A stretch of 64,000 bases of DNA from Luteimicrobium sp042670205 (GCF_042670205.1 NZ_JBHUWD010000025.1:1-64000); one strand, 5' to 3'. Positions 16,174 to 24,572 are shown, numbered from the stretch's first letter. Notes: generated by a model from the sequence alone, not told the origin. Program-made: numbers and translations.

Positions 16174-16941
16174 TCACACCCGGCTACCGCCACCGGCGAG
16201 GACGGGCACGCCGCGAGCAGCCAGCTCGGTGGCCACGGCGTGCTCACGCCCGTCCGTGACGACGCCGGCCACGTCCTCGAGCGGCAGCACCGCGTACGGG
16301 GAGGCCGCGCCGAGCTTCTCGGCGCTCGCCAGCACGTACGTCTCAGCGGCGCGGGCCGCCAGGGCTCGCTTCATCGCCGCCTCGTCAGCGTCGCCGGTCG
16401 TCAGCCCGGCGTCCGGGTGCACACCGGTCACCCCGAGGAGGAACACGTCCGCGGACACCGCCGCCGCTGCCTCCGCAGCCGCCGCGCCGCACGTCACCGC
16501 GGAGTGCTTGAACAGCCGCCCGCCGATCAGCAGCACCTCGACCCCGGGATGAGTGAGGAGCTCGACGGCGACGGTCGGGCTGTGCGTGACCACCGTGCAC
16601 TCGAGCGTCTGCGGGAGCGCTCGCGCCACTGCGAGCGTCGTGGTGCCGCCGTCCAGGATGACGACACCACCGGGGCGGACGAGGTCCACGGCGCGGGCCG
16701 CGACCGCCCGCTTGCTGCCGGGCTCGACCTGCGCACGCGCTGCGTAGTCGCCCAACGCCGGCGAGGCGGGCACCGCTCCCCCGTACACCCGCTGGCACAG
16801 CCCGAGAGCGGCGAGCTCTCGCAGGTCGCGCCGGATGCTGTCCTCCGAGAGCCCCAGCTCCGCCGCGAGCTCCTTGGCGACGAGCTTTCCGTCGCGGCGG
16901 AGTCGGGCGACGAGCAGGTCGCGTCGTTCGGCTGCGAGCAC
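16174..16941 (-). CDS. DeoR family transcriptional regulator
   Basis: The 255-residue protein has an N-terminal winged helix with LGLSEDSIRRDLRELAALG and a C-terminal sugar-phosphate sensor domain with ILDGGTTT, the size and layout of DeoR/GlpR repressors. GTG 16941 is preferred because GGAGG lies six bases upstream and the protein then begins VLAAERR like its relatives; an ATG at 16998 has no good site. It is divergent from the Nudix gene, whose promoter lies within its upstream region. Effector unknown, probably a phosphorylated sugar. Confidence 0.88.
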   Translation of the reverse strand: MLAAERRDLLVARLRRDGKLVAKELAAELGLSEDSIRRDLRELAALGLCQRVYGGAVPASPALGDYAARAQVEPGSKRAVAARAVDLVRPGGVVILDGGTTTLAVARALPQTLECTVVTHSPTVAVELLTHPGVEVLLIGGRLFKHSAVTCGAAAAEAAAAVSADVFLLGVTGVHPDAGLTTGDADEAAMKRALAARAAETYVLASAEKLGAASPYAVLPLEDVAGVVTDGREHAVATELAARGVPVLAGGGSRV

Positions 16942-17013
16942 GGTGTGCCTCCGTCGGGTCTGCCGCCCGAGGCGGCTTTCACGTTTCTCCGTAGTCATGC
17001 ACGTTCTTACCGA

Positions 17014-17019
17014 TAGTCT
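17014..17019 (+). promoter_or_regulatory. -10 element TAGTCT, leaderless start of the Nudix gene
   Basis: TAGTCT lies six bases before the ATG at 17026 in the short space shared with the divergent DeoR gene. Confidence 0.55.
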
Positions 17020-17025
17020 AGGGGC

Positions 17026-17733
17026 ATGACACGCCCCGCACCCGCTGCCCCTCACCCGCTTCCCGCCGCGCCGCGCCCTGGCACGGCCGTCCCCGACTCC
17101 CGCGGCCGCACCGGCCTGGACGCCGAGGGCCGCGAGCTCGACCGAAACCCCGACGTCGTCGTGCGCGACGTCGAGGTCACGTCGGACGGCTGGCACGTCC
17201 TGCGGCGCACGACCTTCGACTACCGACGCCGGGACGGACGCTGGACCACCCAGCAGCGCGAGACCTACGACCGCGGCAACGGCGCCACGATCCTCCTGTA
17301 CGACGCCGAGCGCGGGACGGTGCTCCTCACGCGGCAGTTCCGCTACCCCGTGTACGTCAACGACCACCCCGACGGGATGCTGATCGAGGCGGCAGCCGGC
17401 CTCCTCGACGACGACGACCCCGAGACGGCCATCCGTCGTGAGGCCGGCGAAGAGCTGGGCGTCACGGTCGGAGCGCTCACGCACGTGTTCGACGTCTACA
17501 TGAGCCCGGGCTCGGTGACCGAGCGCGTGCACTTCTACGCGGCGCCGTACGCGCCCGCCGACCGGACCACCGCGGGCGGCGGCGTCGAGGACGAGGGCGA
17601 GGACATCGAGGTGCTCGAGCTCGCGTTCGAGGACGCGCTCGCGATGACCCGCGACGGCCGCATCGCCGACGGCAAGACGATCATGCTGCTGCAGTGGGCA
17701 GCCCTCGACGGGCCGTTCGCGGTCCGGTCCTGA
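17026..17733 (+). CDS. Nudix hydrolase, GDP-mannose pyrophosphatase (NudK)-like
   Basis: The Nudix box reads GLLDDDDPETAIRREAGEEL, with the one-residue-shifted glycine and the GLLD start seen in NudK, so hydrolysis of GDP-sugars or related nucleotide diphosphates is likely. The 235-residue protein has an N-terminal extension of about 40 Pro/Ala-rich residues. It is leaderless by sequence and divergent from a DeoR repressor that may control it. ADP-ribose pyrophosphatase is the main alternative. Confidence 0.82.
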   Translation: MTRPAPAAPHPLPAAPRPGTAVPDSRGRTGLDAEGRELDRNPDVVVRDVEVTSDGWHVLRRTTFDYRRRDGRWTTQQRETYDRGNGATILLYDAERGTVLLTRQFRYPVYVNDHPDGMLIEAAAGLLDDDDPETAIRREAGEELGVTVGALTHVFDVYMSPGSVTERVHFYAAPYAPADRTTAGGGVEDEGEDIEVLELAFEDALAMTRDGRIADGKTIMLLQWAALDGPFAVRS

Positions 17734-17749
17734 CCACGCCCGACGACAG

Positions 17750-17806
17750 AGACAGCACGGGCCGGGCCCGTCTCCCCGGGAGGAGACGGGCCCGGCCGTG
17801 CTGTCT
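17750..17806. terminator. bidirectional terminator between the Nudix gene and ctaF
   Basis: Two arms of about 25 bases starting AGACAGCACGG pair with a single bulge around a short loop, between convergent genes ending at 17733 and 17818. Confidence 0.75.
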
Positions 17807-17817
17807 AGGACGCCGCG

Positions 17818-18216
17818 TCAGTGCGCGTGCTGCCCGCGGGAGTACTCGAAGACCCAGCCGATCAGACCGACCACGCCGAGCGCGATGCCGATCCCGACGA
17901 GCCACCAGCCGACGGCCAGACCGAGGAAGGTCAGCGCAGCCGGGAAGGCGATCGCGAGCGGCCACCAGCTCCACGGCGCGTACACACCCTGGTCGCCGGC
18001 ACCCTCGTCGATCTCGCCGTACGGGTTGTCCTCGGGCCGCGGGTCGATGCGGCGGGCCGTGAGCGCGAGGAAGGCCGCGATCATGCCTGCCAGGGCGGCG
18101 ACCAGGAAGAGGCCGACCGAGCCGACGGGCTCCCAGTGGCTCCAGAGCCCGTAGAGGACGCCGACGGCGGCGAAGAAGGGGGCCAGGAGCCCGAAGATCC
18201 TGGACTCGAGCTTCAC
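17818..18216 (-). CDS. ctaF: cytochrome c oxidase subunit IV, actinobacterial type
   Basis: The 132-residue protein has four predicted transmembrane helices and the YAPWSWWPLA segment typical of the actinobacterial aa3 accessory subunit (Rv2199c family). The ATG overlaps the ctaD stop by four bases. Last gene of ctaC-ctaD-ctaF, ending at a bidirectional terminator. Confidence 0.9.
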   Translation of the reverse strand: MKLESRIFGLLAPFFAAVGVLYGLWSHWEPVGSVGLFLVAALAGMIAAFLALTARRIDPRPEDNPYGEIDEGAGDQGVYAPWSWWPLAIAFPAALTFLGLAVGWWLVGIGIALGVVGLIGWVFEYSRGQHAH

Positions 18217-19997
18217 TTGGTGTCCTCCGTCCGGCCGGTCCCGTGCTCAGGTCGTCCCTCGAGGCGCTCGACGACCGCCTCGGTGTGCCCGCGCCGGTCC
18301 GCCTCGCCCATCACGTGGGCGAGCGGGGACGGGTGCACGTCCGGGTGGTCCATCGCAGCGACCTCGGGGTGGTGCAGGTCGAATGCCGGGCGCTCCGAGC
18401 GGATGCGCGGGAGCGACGTGAAGTTGTGCCGCGGCGGCGGGCACGACGTCGCCCACTCGAGCGACATGCCGTAGCCCCAGGGGTCGTCGACGGTCACCTT
18501 CGGCGCGTTGCGCCAGGTGGTGTAGACGTTCCACACGAACGGGATCATCGACGCCGCGAGGATGAAGGAGCCGATGGTGGATACCTGGTTCATCCAGGTG
18601 AAGCCGTCCTCCGGCGAGTAGTCCGCGTAGCGGCGGGGCATCCCGTCGACGCCCAGCCAGTGCTGCACGAGGAACGTCGTGTGGAAGCCGACGAAGAGGA
18701 GCCAGAAGTGGACCTTGCCGAGGCGCTCGTCGAGCATCCGGCCCGTCATCTTGGGCCACCAGAAGTAGAAGCCCGCGAACATCGCGAACACGACGGTGCC
18801 GAAGACCACGTAGTGGAAGTGCGCCACGACGAAGTACGAGTCGGAGAGCTGGAAGTCCAGGGCCGGGCTCGCGAGGATGACACCGGTCAGGCCACCGAAG
18901 AGGAACGTGACGAGGAACCCGATCGACCACAGCATCGGTGTGTCGAACGTGAGCTTGCCGCGCCACATCGTGCCGATCCAGTTGAAGAACTTCACGCCGG
19001 TCGGGACCGCGATGAACATCGTCATGATCGAGAAGAAGGGCAGCAGGACCGCGCCCGTGACGTACATGTGGTGCGCCCACACCGTCACCGAGAGCGCCGC
19101 GATCGAGATCGTCGCGTACACGAGGCCCTTGTAGCCGAAGATCGGCTTGCGGCTGAAGACCGGCAGGATCTCCGAGATGATGCCGAAGAACGGCAGCGCG
19201 ATGATGTACACCTCGGGGTGCCCGAAGAACCAGAACAGGTGCTGCCAGAGCACCGCTCCCCCGTTGTCCGGGTTGAAGATCTGTGCGCCGAGCCGACGGT
19301 CCGCGCCGAGGCCGAGGAGCGCCGCCGCCAGGGGCGGGAACGCCATGAGCACGAGGATGCTCGTGATGAGCGCGTTCCACGTGAAGATCGGCATGCGGAA
19401 CATGGTCATGCCAGGAGCGCGCATGGTCATGATCGTGGTGATGAAGTTGACCGCACCGAGGATCGTGCCGAAACCGCTGAGTGCCAGCCCGAACACCCAC
19501 ATGTCGCCGCCGACGCCTGGTGAGAACGTCGTGTCCGACAGCGGCGCGTAGGCCGTCCAGCCGAACGACGCGGCACCCTGCGGGGTGAGGAAGCCACCGA
19601 CCGCGATGAGCGAGCCGAACAGGTAGAACCAGTACGCGACCATGTTGAGGCGCGGGAACGCGACGTCGGGGGCGCCGATCTGCAGCGGCATGATGACGTT
19701 CGTGAAGCCCGCGAACAGCGGCGTCGCGAACATCAGCAGCATGATCGTGCCGTGCATCGTGAAGAGCTGGTTGTACTGCTCGCGGCTCTGCACGACCTGC
19801 AGCCCGGGCTCGAAGAGCTCCGCGCGGATCAGCAGCGCCATGACGCCGCCGACGAGGAAGAACACGAACGAGCTGATGAGGTACAGGTACCCGATCGTCT
19901 TGTGGTCGGTCGAGGTCACCCACTTGACCACGGTCCGCCCGAGCGTCTGACGTCCGGTCCGCAGACCCGGGATCGTCTCGGCTTGCGCCACCATCAC
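18213..19997 (-). CDS. ctaD: cytochrome c oxidase subunit I
   Basis: Heme-copper catalytic subunit with about twelve helices. CuB and heme ligands appear in FTMHGTIML, FGHPEVYIIALP (His-Tyr pair and the gating Glu of A-type oxidases), AHHMYVTG and HFHYVVFG. The D-channel entry is conserved in GAPDVAFPRLN. The 594-residue protein has a C-terminal extension rich in His, Asp and Arg. GTG 19997 overlaps the ctaC stop; an ATG lies at 19994 as the next codon, so the exact start is uncertain by one residue. Confidence 0.95.
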   Translation of the reverse strand: MMVAQAETIPGLRTGRQTLGRTVVKWVTSTDHKTIGYLYLISSFVFFLVGGVMALLIRAELFEPGLQVVQSREQYNQLFTMHGTIMLLMFATPLFAGFTNVIMPLQIGAPDVAFPRLNMVAYWFYLFGSLIAVGGFLTPQGAASFGWTAYAPLSDTTFSPGVGGDMWVFGLALSGFGTILGAVNFITTIMTMRAPGMTMFRMPIFTWNALITSILVLMAFPPLAAALLGLGADRRLGAQIFNPDNGGAVLWQHLFWFFGHPEVYIIALPFFGIISEILPVFSRKPIFGYKGLVYATISIAALSVTVWAHHMYVTGAVLLPFFSIMTMFIAVPTGVKFFNWIGTMWRGKLTFDTPMLWSIGFLVTFLFGGLTGVILASPALDFQLSDSYFVVAHFHYVVFGTVVFAMFAGFYFWWPKMTGRMLDERLGKVHFWLLFVGFHTTFLVQHWLGVDGMPRRYADYSPEDGFTWMNQVSTIGSFILAASMIPFVWNVYTTWRNAPKVTVDDPWGYGMSLEWATSCPPPRHNFTSLPRIRSERPAFDLHHPEVAAMDHPDVHPSPLAHVMGEADRRGHTEAVVERLEGRPEHGTGRTEDTK

Positions 19998-20920
19998 TGA
20001 CCCTCACCTTCCGTGGCCGGCATGTTGCCCGCCGTCTCGCCGTCGTTCTGCGAGCGGTCGTAGGCGTCCGACAGCAGACCCGTCTGGCCCTTGGCGCGCA
20101 GGTCCTCGATGTGCTGCTGGTACTCCTGCTCGGAGACGACCTTGACGTTGAAGAGCATGCTCGAGTGCCACTCGCCGCAGAGCTCGGCGCACTTGCCGGC
20201 GTACGTCCCCTCGCGGAGCGGCTTGAGCTCGAACGCGTTGGGGTGACCCGGGATCACGTCCTCCTTGTAGAGGAAGGCGGGCACCCAGAACGAGTGGGCG
20301 ACGTCGCGCGTCGTCAGGTCGAACTTGATCGTCTTGCCGACCGGCAGGTACAGGGTCGGCATGGCCTTGTCCGTGCCCTTGGCGCCGTCGACGAGGTCGT
20401 CCTTGGTGAGCGAGCCGACGTCCTGCGCCATGACGCCCACCTCGTGGACGTCCTCGTTCACGTAGTTGAAGTCCCAGCTCCACTGCTTGCCGACGACGCC
20501 GATGGTGACGTCGGGGTTGCCGCTGACCTTCTTGATCTCGGTGACGTCGCGGTTCGTGTAAAAGAACAGCACGAGGACCATGACGATCGGCACGACCGTG
20601 TACATGATCTCGAGGGGCATGTGGTAGCGGGTCTGGATCGGCAGGGCCTCGTCGCCCTTGCGCTTCCGGTACGCGGCGATGCACCAGATCATCAGGCCCC
20701 ATGTGATCAGGCCGACGACGAGCGCCGCGATCCAGGAACCGTTCCAGAGGTGGGTGATCCGGGCGGTCTGGTCGGTGACCTGTCCGTCCTCGTAGCCGGG
20801 CAGGAAGCCGCGCTTCACTTTGTCGCTCGAGCAGCCGGACGCGAGCAGCGCGACCGAGACGGCGACGGCCGCTCCGACGACGAGCTGCCGCCGGCGGCGG
20901 CGGGGGGTGTGCGGGTGCAA
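19994..20920 (-). CDS. ctaC: cytochrome c oxidase subunit II (CuA), lipoprotein
   Basis: The 308-residue protein has an Arg-rich n-region and a lipobox LLASGC, so it is probably secreted and lipid-anchored. Two helices follow, then a cupredoxin domain with the CuA ligands CAELCGEWHSSM. The start codon appears to be TTG at 20920: no ATG or GTG occurs before the signal sequence, and AAAGG lies about six bases upstream. The promoter -10 is probably TAGGCT at 20999-21004, giving a leader of about 70 bases. First gene of the oxidase operon. Confidence 0.93.
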   Translation of the reverse strand: MHPHTPRRRRRQLVVGAAVAVSVALLASGCSSDKVKRGFLPGYEDGQVTDQTARITHLWNGSWIAALVVGLITWGLMIWCIAAYRKRKGDEALPIQTRYHMPLEIMYTVVPIVMVLVLFFYTNRDVTEIKKVSGNPDVTIGVVGKQWSWDFNYVNEDVHEVGVMAQDVGSLTKDDLVDGAKGTDKAMPTLYLPVGKTIKFDLTTRDVAHSFWVPAFLYKEDVIPGHPNAFELKPLREGTYAGKCAELCGEWHSSMLFNVKVVSEQEYQQHIEDLRAKGQTGLLSDAYDRSQNDGETAGNMPATEGEGQ

Positions 20921-20998
20921 GGGGGGCCTTTCACGTCACGTCAGGGCTGACCCGTGGCTCCACGAGTCCTCCGCAAGACCTTCGTTCTCGACACACGA

Positions 20999-21004
20999 AG
21001 CCTA
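20999..21004 (-). promoter_or_regulatory. -10 element TAGGCT for ctaC-ctaD-ctaF
   Basis: On the minus strand TAGGCT lies about 80 bases before the ctaC start, in the intergenic space shared with the divergent cysteine desulfurase-like gene. Confidence 0.4.
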
Positions 21005-21122
21005 GCGCGCGTTCCCCCGGGTCCGCGCCCGCGCCGCCCCGGACGATCAGCGCAGATCGGGCGGCTCCGTGCCCGGCCCGCCTGATTCCGCGGAAGAGCC
21101 CCTCCTTGCTGGCGAACCCCTC

Positions 21123-21137
21123 CGATCTGTCAGATCG
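21123..21137. promoter_or_regulatory. palindrome CGATCTGTCAGATCG, candidate operator
   Basis: A perfect seven-one-seven palindrome covers the -35 position of the promoter at 21149-21154. The half site CAGATCG also occurs at 21053-21059. It would be well placed to repress the downstream sulfur genes. Confidence 0.45.
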
Positions 21138-21148
21138 ATCGGCGCGTC

Positions 21149-21154
21149 TAGGGT
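21149..21154 (+). promoter_or_regulatory. -10 element TAGGGT, leaderless start of the gene at 21162
   Basis: TAGGGT lies seven bases before the GTG at 21162; no ribosome binding site precedes that codon. Confidence 0.5.
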
Positions 21155-21161
21155 GGTCGTT

Positions 21162-22352
21162 GTGACCGATCCCACCCCGTCCCCCGCACCCCTGACGACG
21201 ACGGACGCGCCCGCGGCGGCCCCCGCGCGCGCGTGGCTCGACGCCTCCGGCGCGGCCCGGGTCCACCCGGTCGCGCGACGCGCGTTCGAGCAGGCGCTCG
21301 ACGACGGCTGGGCCGACCCGCGGCGCCTGAGCACCGAGGGCCGGCGGGCTCGCGCGCTCCTCGACGGGACCCGCGAGGCCCTCGCGGCGGCCGTCGGCGC
21401 GCGCACCGAGGAGGTCCACGTGGCGCCGTCGCACACGGCAGCGCTCCACGCGGCGGTGCTGGGAACCGCGGCCGGACGGCGCCGTGCCGGAACCCGCGCC
21501 GTCGCGAGCGCCGTCGAGCGGGCTGCGGTGCTGCACGCGGGCGAGCACGCCGGGCTCGACGTCGTGCGCGTGCCCGTGGCGCGCACGGGCGCGGTGGACC
21601 CCGACGCGTTCACGGCGGCGCTCGACGAGGACCCCACGGCGCTCGCCGCGCTGCAGCACGCGAACGGCGAGGTCGGCACGCTCCAACCCGCGGAGGCGGC
21701 GCACGCCGCCACGACCGCGCGGGGCGTGCCGCTCCTCGTCGACGGCGGCGCGAGCGTCGGGCACGTGGACGTCGGCCCTGCGTGGGACCTGCTCGCGCTC
21801 GACCCGCGCGACTGGGGCTCCGTCCCCGGCGCGGGCGTGCTCGTCGTGCGACGTGGCGTGCGCTGGCGCCCGGTCGCGCCCGAGGACGAGGACCGGTACT
21901 TTCCCGGCGGCCCGTCCGTGCCGGCGGCGTTCGCGGCCGCGGCGTCCCTCGAGGCGGTGCTGGCGGACCGCGCCGAGGCGGACCGCCGGCGTCGCGCGCT
22001 CGTCGACCGGGTGCGCGCGCGGGTCGCGGCGGAGGTGCCCGACGTCGAGGTCGTCGGCGACCCGGACCTCCGTCTCCCCCACGTCGTGACGTTCTCGTGC
22101 CTCTACGTGGACGGCGAGGCGCTCGTCACCGAGCTCGACCGCGCGGGGTTCGCGGTCGGGTCGGGCTCGGCGTGCACCTCGAGCTCGCTCGAGCCGTCCC
22201 ACGTGCTCGCGGCCATGGGGGTCCTGACGCACGGGAACGTGCGGCTCGGCCTCGATCGCGAGGTCACGACAGACGACGTCGACCGGTTCCTCGACGTGCT
22301 GCCCGGCGCCGTCGCGCGGGTGCGGGCGATGCTCGGGGCGCAGGCGCTGTGA
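21162..22352 (+). CDS. cysteine desulfurase-like protein lacking the PLP lysine
   Basis: The 396-residue protein aligns with NifS/IscS-type desulfurases over its length. It keeps HANGEVGTLQP, the VDGGASVGHV strand and the active-site cysteine loop GSGSACTSSSL (Cys338). The Schiff-base block, in IscS SGHKIYGPKGIGAL, here reads DPRDWGSVPGAGVL: His is Arg216 and Lys is Asp217. The PLP-stacking His is also Arg (VERAAV) and the conserved Gln is Ala. The whole protein has no lysine, so it cannot bind PLP as an internal aldimine. The next gene, tusA, overlaps its stop, pointing to sulfur transfer, perhaps as a persulfide relay or scaffold. Confidence 0.85.
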   Translation: MTDPTPSPAPLTTTDAPAAAPARAWLDASGAARVHPVARRAFEQALDDGWADPRRLSTEGRRARALLDGTREALAAAVGARTEEVHVAPSHTAALHAAVLGTAAGRRRAGTRAVASAVERAAVLHAGEHAGLDVVRVPVARTGAVDPDAFTAALDEDPTALAALQHANGEVGTLQPAEAAHAATTARGVPLLVDGGASVGHVDVGPAWDLLALDPRDWGSVPGAGVLVVRRGVRWRPVAPEDEDRYFPGGPSVPAAFAAAASLEAVLADRAEADRRRRALVDRVRARVAAEVPDVEVVGDPDLRLPHVVTFSCLYVDGEALVTELDRAGFAVGSGSACTSSSLEPSHVLAAMGVLTHGNVRLGLDREVTTDDVDRFLDVLPGAVARVRAMLGAQAL

Positions 22353-22603
22353 CCGACGACGCGACCGTCGTGGACGCGCGCGGGCTGCGCTGCCCCCTCC
22401 CGGTGATCCGGCTCGCCGCCGCGGCCCGCGACGTCCCGCCCGGCTCCCGCCTGACGGTCCTGGCCACCGACCCCGCGGCCGAGCACGACGTGCCGGCGTG
22501 GGCGCGGATGCGCGGTCACGCCTTCGTCGGGTCCGGATACGACGAGGCCGCCGGCACCTGGTCCCTCACTGTCGAGGTGAGAGGCCAGGTGCCGGCGGCC
22601 TGA
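22349..22603 (+). CDS. tusA: TusA family sulfur carrier protein
   Basis: The 84-residue protein has the family start VDARGLRCPLPVIRL, in which the Cys of the CPxP motif carries the persulfide. The C-terminal strand region has the typical GxxxV...VTVE-like end. The GTG overlaps the stop of the desulfurase-like gene, so the two are almost certainly co-translated. Like its partner it contains no lysine. Downstream acceptor unknown; tRNA thiolation, molybdopterin and Fe-S routes are all known for this family. Confidence 0.9.
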   Translation: MTDDATVVDARGLRCPLPVIRLAAAARDVPPGSRLTVLATDPAAEHDVPAWARMRGHAFVGSGYDEAAGTWSLTVEVRGQVPAA

Positions 22604-22634
22604 GCCGTATGCCCGGCGCGCCGGGCGGCGTGGG

Positions 22635-22985
22635 TCAGCTGAACGAGCCGCCGCACGCGCAGGAGCTGCCGGCGTTCGGGTTGTCGATCGTGAAGCCCTG
22701 CTTCTCGATCGTGTCCGCGAAGTCGATCGTCGCGCCCTCGAGGTAGGGGACGCTCATGCGGTCCACGACGACCTCGACGCCGTCGTAGTCGCGCAGCGCG
22801 TCGCCGTCGAGCACGCGCTCGTCGAAGTAGAGCTGGTAGATGAGGCCGGAGCAGCCGCCGGGCTGGACGGCGACGCGCAGGCGCAGGTCGTCACGGCCCT
22901 CCTGCTCGAGGAGGCTGCGGACCTTGTCCGCGGCGACGTCGGTCAGGGCCACGCCGTGGGTGGCGGTCTCGGTCGTCTCGCTCAT
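22635..22985 (-). CDS. erpA: A-type iron-sulfur carrier protein
   Basis: Delivers Fe-S clusters to apoproteins. The 116-residue protein has the HesB/ErpA signature with three cysteines: GGCSGL, then CAC near the C-terminus (SSCACGGSF). The ATG is at 22985. It is convergent with tusA and divergent from nadA, which encodes a 4Fe-4S enzyme. The mycobacterial homologue (Rv2204c) lies in the same general region after ctaC. Confidence 0.92.
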   Translation of the reverse strand: MSETTETATHGVALTDVAADKVRSLLEQEGRDDLRLRVAVQPGGCSGLIYQLYFDERVLDGDALRDYDGVEVVVDRMSVPYLEGATIDFADTIEKQGFTIDNPNAGSSCACGGSFS

Positions 22986-23271
22986 GTTGGTTCTCCGCTG
23001 GTCGCGAGGGGCAGGGCCCCGGGTCTTGGCGCCGACTCGGTCGCGTGCTCAGGCGCCTCCGCCAGCGTCAACCGCGCGTGGCGCGATCCTGTTCCCGGCC
23101 GAGCCGGGCACCTCCGACGGACGCCCGAGCCGGTCGTCCCGGCCCAGGTCCGACGACGCCGCGGGGGCGCCGTCCCAATCAGCGTACGCCCCGGCGACGG
23201 CCCGCGCGGCGTGCGGGCCGACCGACGGACGGGCCCGCGAGCGGCCTCCGGCACCGTGCGATGATCGACCC

Positions 23272-24504
23272 GTGACCACGCTGCTCGAGACGTTCGGCGG
23301 AGCCGGCTTCCAGGAGCCCGCCCCCTCTCCCCTGCTCCTCCTGGGCCAGGGTCGCGACCTCGCCTCCGAGCGGGGCGTCGAGTGTGCCGGGGCGCTCCCG
23401 GCCGCCTCCGACCCCGACCTCGTCGAGCGGGCCGTCGCCGCGCGCGCCGCGCTCGGGGACCGGGCGTTCGTGCTCGGGCACCACTACCAGCGCGACGAGG
23501 TGATCCGCTTCGCGGACGTCACGGGCGACTCCTTCAAGCTCGCGCGCGAGGCCGCTGCTCGTCCGGACGCGGAGTTCGTGCTCTTCTGCGGCGTCCACTT
23601 CATGGCGGAGTCCGCCGACATCCTGACCTCGGACGCCCAGCAGGTCGTCCTGCCGGACCTCGCGGCGGGCTGCTCGATGGCGGACATGGCCGCGATCGAC
23701 CAGGTCGACGAGGCGTGGGACGTCCTCGAGGACCTCGGGCTCGCGGGCCGTACGGTCCCGGTGACCTACATGAACTCGTCGGCCGCGATCAAGGCGTTCA
23801 CGGGGCGACACGGCGGCACGGTCTGCACGTCGTCGAACGCCGAGGTCGCGCTGCGCTGGGCGTTCGAGCAGGCCGACGCCGCGGGCGCCGCACAGGGCGC
23901 GGGCGACGGCTCGGGCAAGATCCTCTTCCTCCCCGACCAGCACCTGGGCCGCAACACCGCCGTGCTGCGGCTGGGCATCCCGCTCGAGGCGTGCGTCGTC
24001 TACGACCCGCGCAAGCCCGACGGCGGCCTGACCGAGGCCGAGCTCGCGGCGGCCCGCGTGATCCTGTGGCGCGGGCACTGCTCCGTGCACGGCCGCTTCT
24101 CGGCCGGCAACGTCGAGGCGATCCGCGCGGCCGTGCCGGACGTGACCGTCATGGTCCACCCCGAGTGCAAGCACGAGGTCGTCACGGCAGCGGACGAGGT
24201 GGGCTCGACCGAGTTCATCATCAAGGCGCTCGACGCCGCGGAGCCCGGGTCGTCGTGGGCGATCGGCACGGAGCTCAACCTGGTGCGCCGCCTCGCGGCC
24301 CAGCACCCGGAGCTCCAGGTCCACTACCTCGACTCCACGGTGTGCTTCTGCTCGACCATGAACCGGATCGACCTGCCGCACCTCGTGTGGGCGATGGAGC
24401 AGCTCGTCGAGGGCCGTGTCGTGAACCGGATCGTGGTGGACGCCGACGACGCCCACTGGGCGCGCGTGGCGCTCGACCAGATGCTCGCGCTCCCCGGCAT
24501 CTGA
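23272..24504 (+). CDS. nadA: quinolinate synthase A
   Basis: Condenses iminoaspartate and dihydroxyacetone phosphate to quinolinate in NAD synthesis. The 410-residue protein has three conserved cysteine regions for the 4Fe-4S cluster (VLFCGVHFMAE, GTVCTSSNAE, STVCFCSTMNRI), plus LGHHYQRDEV and HPEC. GTG 23272 gives a family-like N-terminus with an extra 40 or so residues. nadB and nadC are not adjacent, unlike in many genomes. The 286 bases before it, shared with erpA, hold no other gene I can support. Confidence 0.94.
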   Translation: MTTLLETFGGAGFQEPAPSPLLLLGQGRDLASERGVECAGALPAASDPDLVERAVAARAALGDRAFVLGHHYQRDEVIRFADVTGDSFKLAREAAARPDAEFVLFCGVHFMAESADILTSDAQQVVLPDLAAGCSMADMAAIDQVDEAWDVLEDLGLAGRTVPVTYMNSSAAIKAFTGRHGGTVCTSSNAEVALRWAFEQADAAGAAQGAGDGSGKILFLPDQHLGRNTAVLRLGIPLEACVVYDPRKPDGGLTEAELAAARVILWRGHCSVHGRFSAGNVEAIRAAVPDVTVMVHPECKHEVVTAADEVGSTEFIIKALDAAEPGSSWAIGTELNLVRRLAAQHPELQVHYLDSTVCFCSTMNRIDLPHLVWAMEQLVEGRVVNRIVVDADDAHWARVALDQMLALPGI

Positions 24505-24532
24505 CCGGGCGCCGAGATCGACGAGGCCGAGA

Positions 24533-24561
24533 ACTACCCGAGACCTCGAGTCTCGGGTAGT
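24533..24561. promoter_or_regulatory. perfect 12-bp inverted repeat overlapping the next promoter
   Basis: ACTACCCGAGAC, a five-base spacer CTCGA and GTCTCGGGTAGT form a perfect palindrome 28 bases after nadA. Its last base is the first base of the -10 hexamer at 24561. It is either a repressor operator for the thioesterase gene or the nadA terminator; there is no T-run. Confidence 0.55.
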
Positions 24562-24566
24562 AGCCT
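24561..24566 (+). promoter_or_regulatory. -10 element TAGCCT, leaderless start of the thioesterase gene
   Basis: TAGCCT lies six bases before the GTG at 24573 and abuts a perfect palindrome. Confidence 0.55.
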
Positions 24567-24572
24567 GGCCGG

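Noticed and set aside
16942..16998. Longer DeoR protein from ATG 16998
   Set aside because: There is no ribosome site at that ATG, while GTG 16941 has GGAGG at ideal spacing and gives the family N-terminus.
21233..22340. Second long open frame across the desulfurase-like gene
   Set aside because: Only its last part (from 22349) is tusA; the rest is an Arg/Gly-rich shadow without family motifs.
22986..23271. Additional small genes between erpA and nadA
   Set aside because: Several open frames of 75-115 codons exist on both strands, but all are Arg/Pro-rich, lack start signals and overlap each other.
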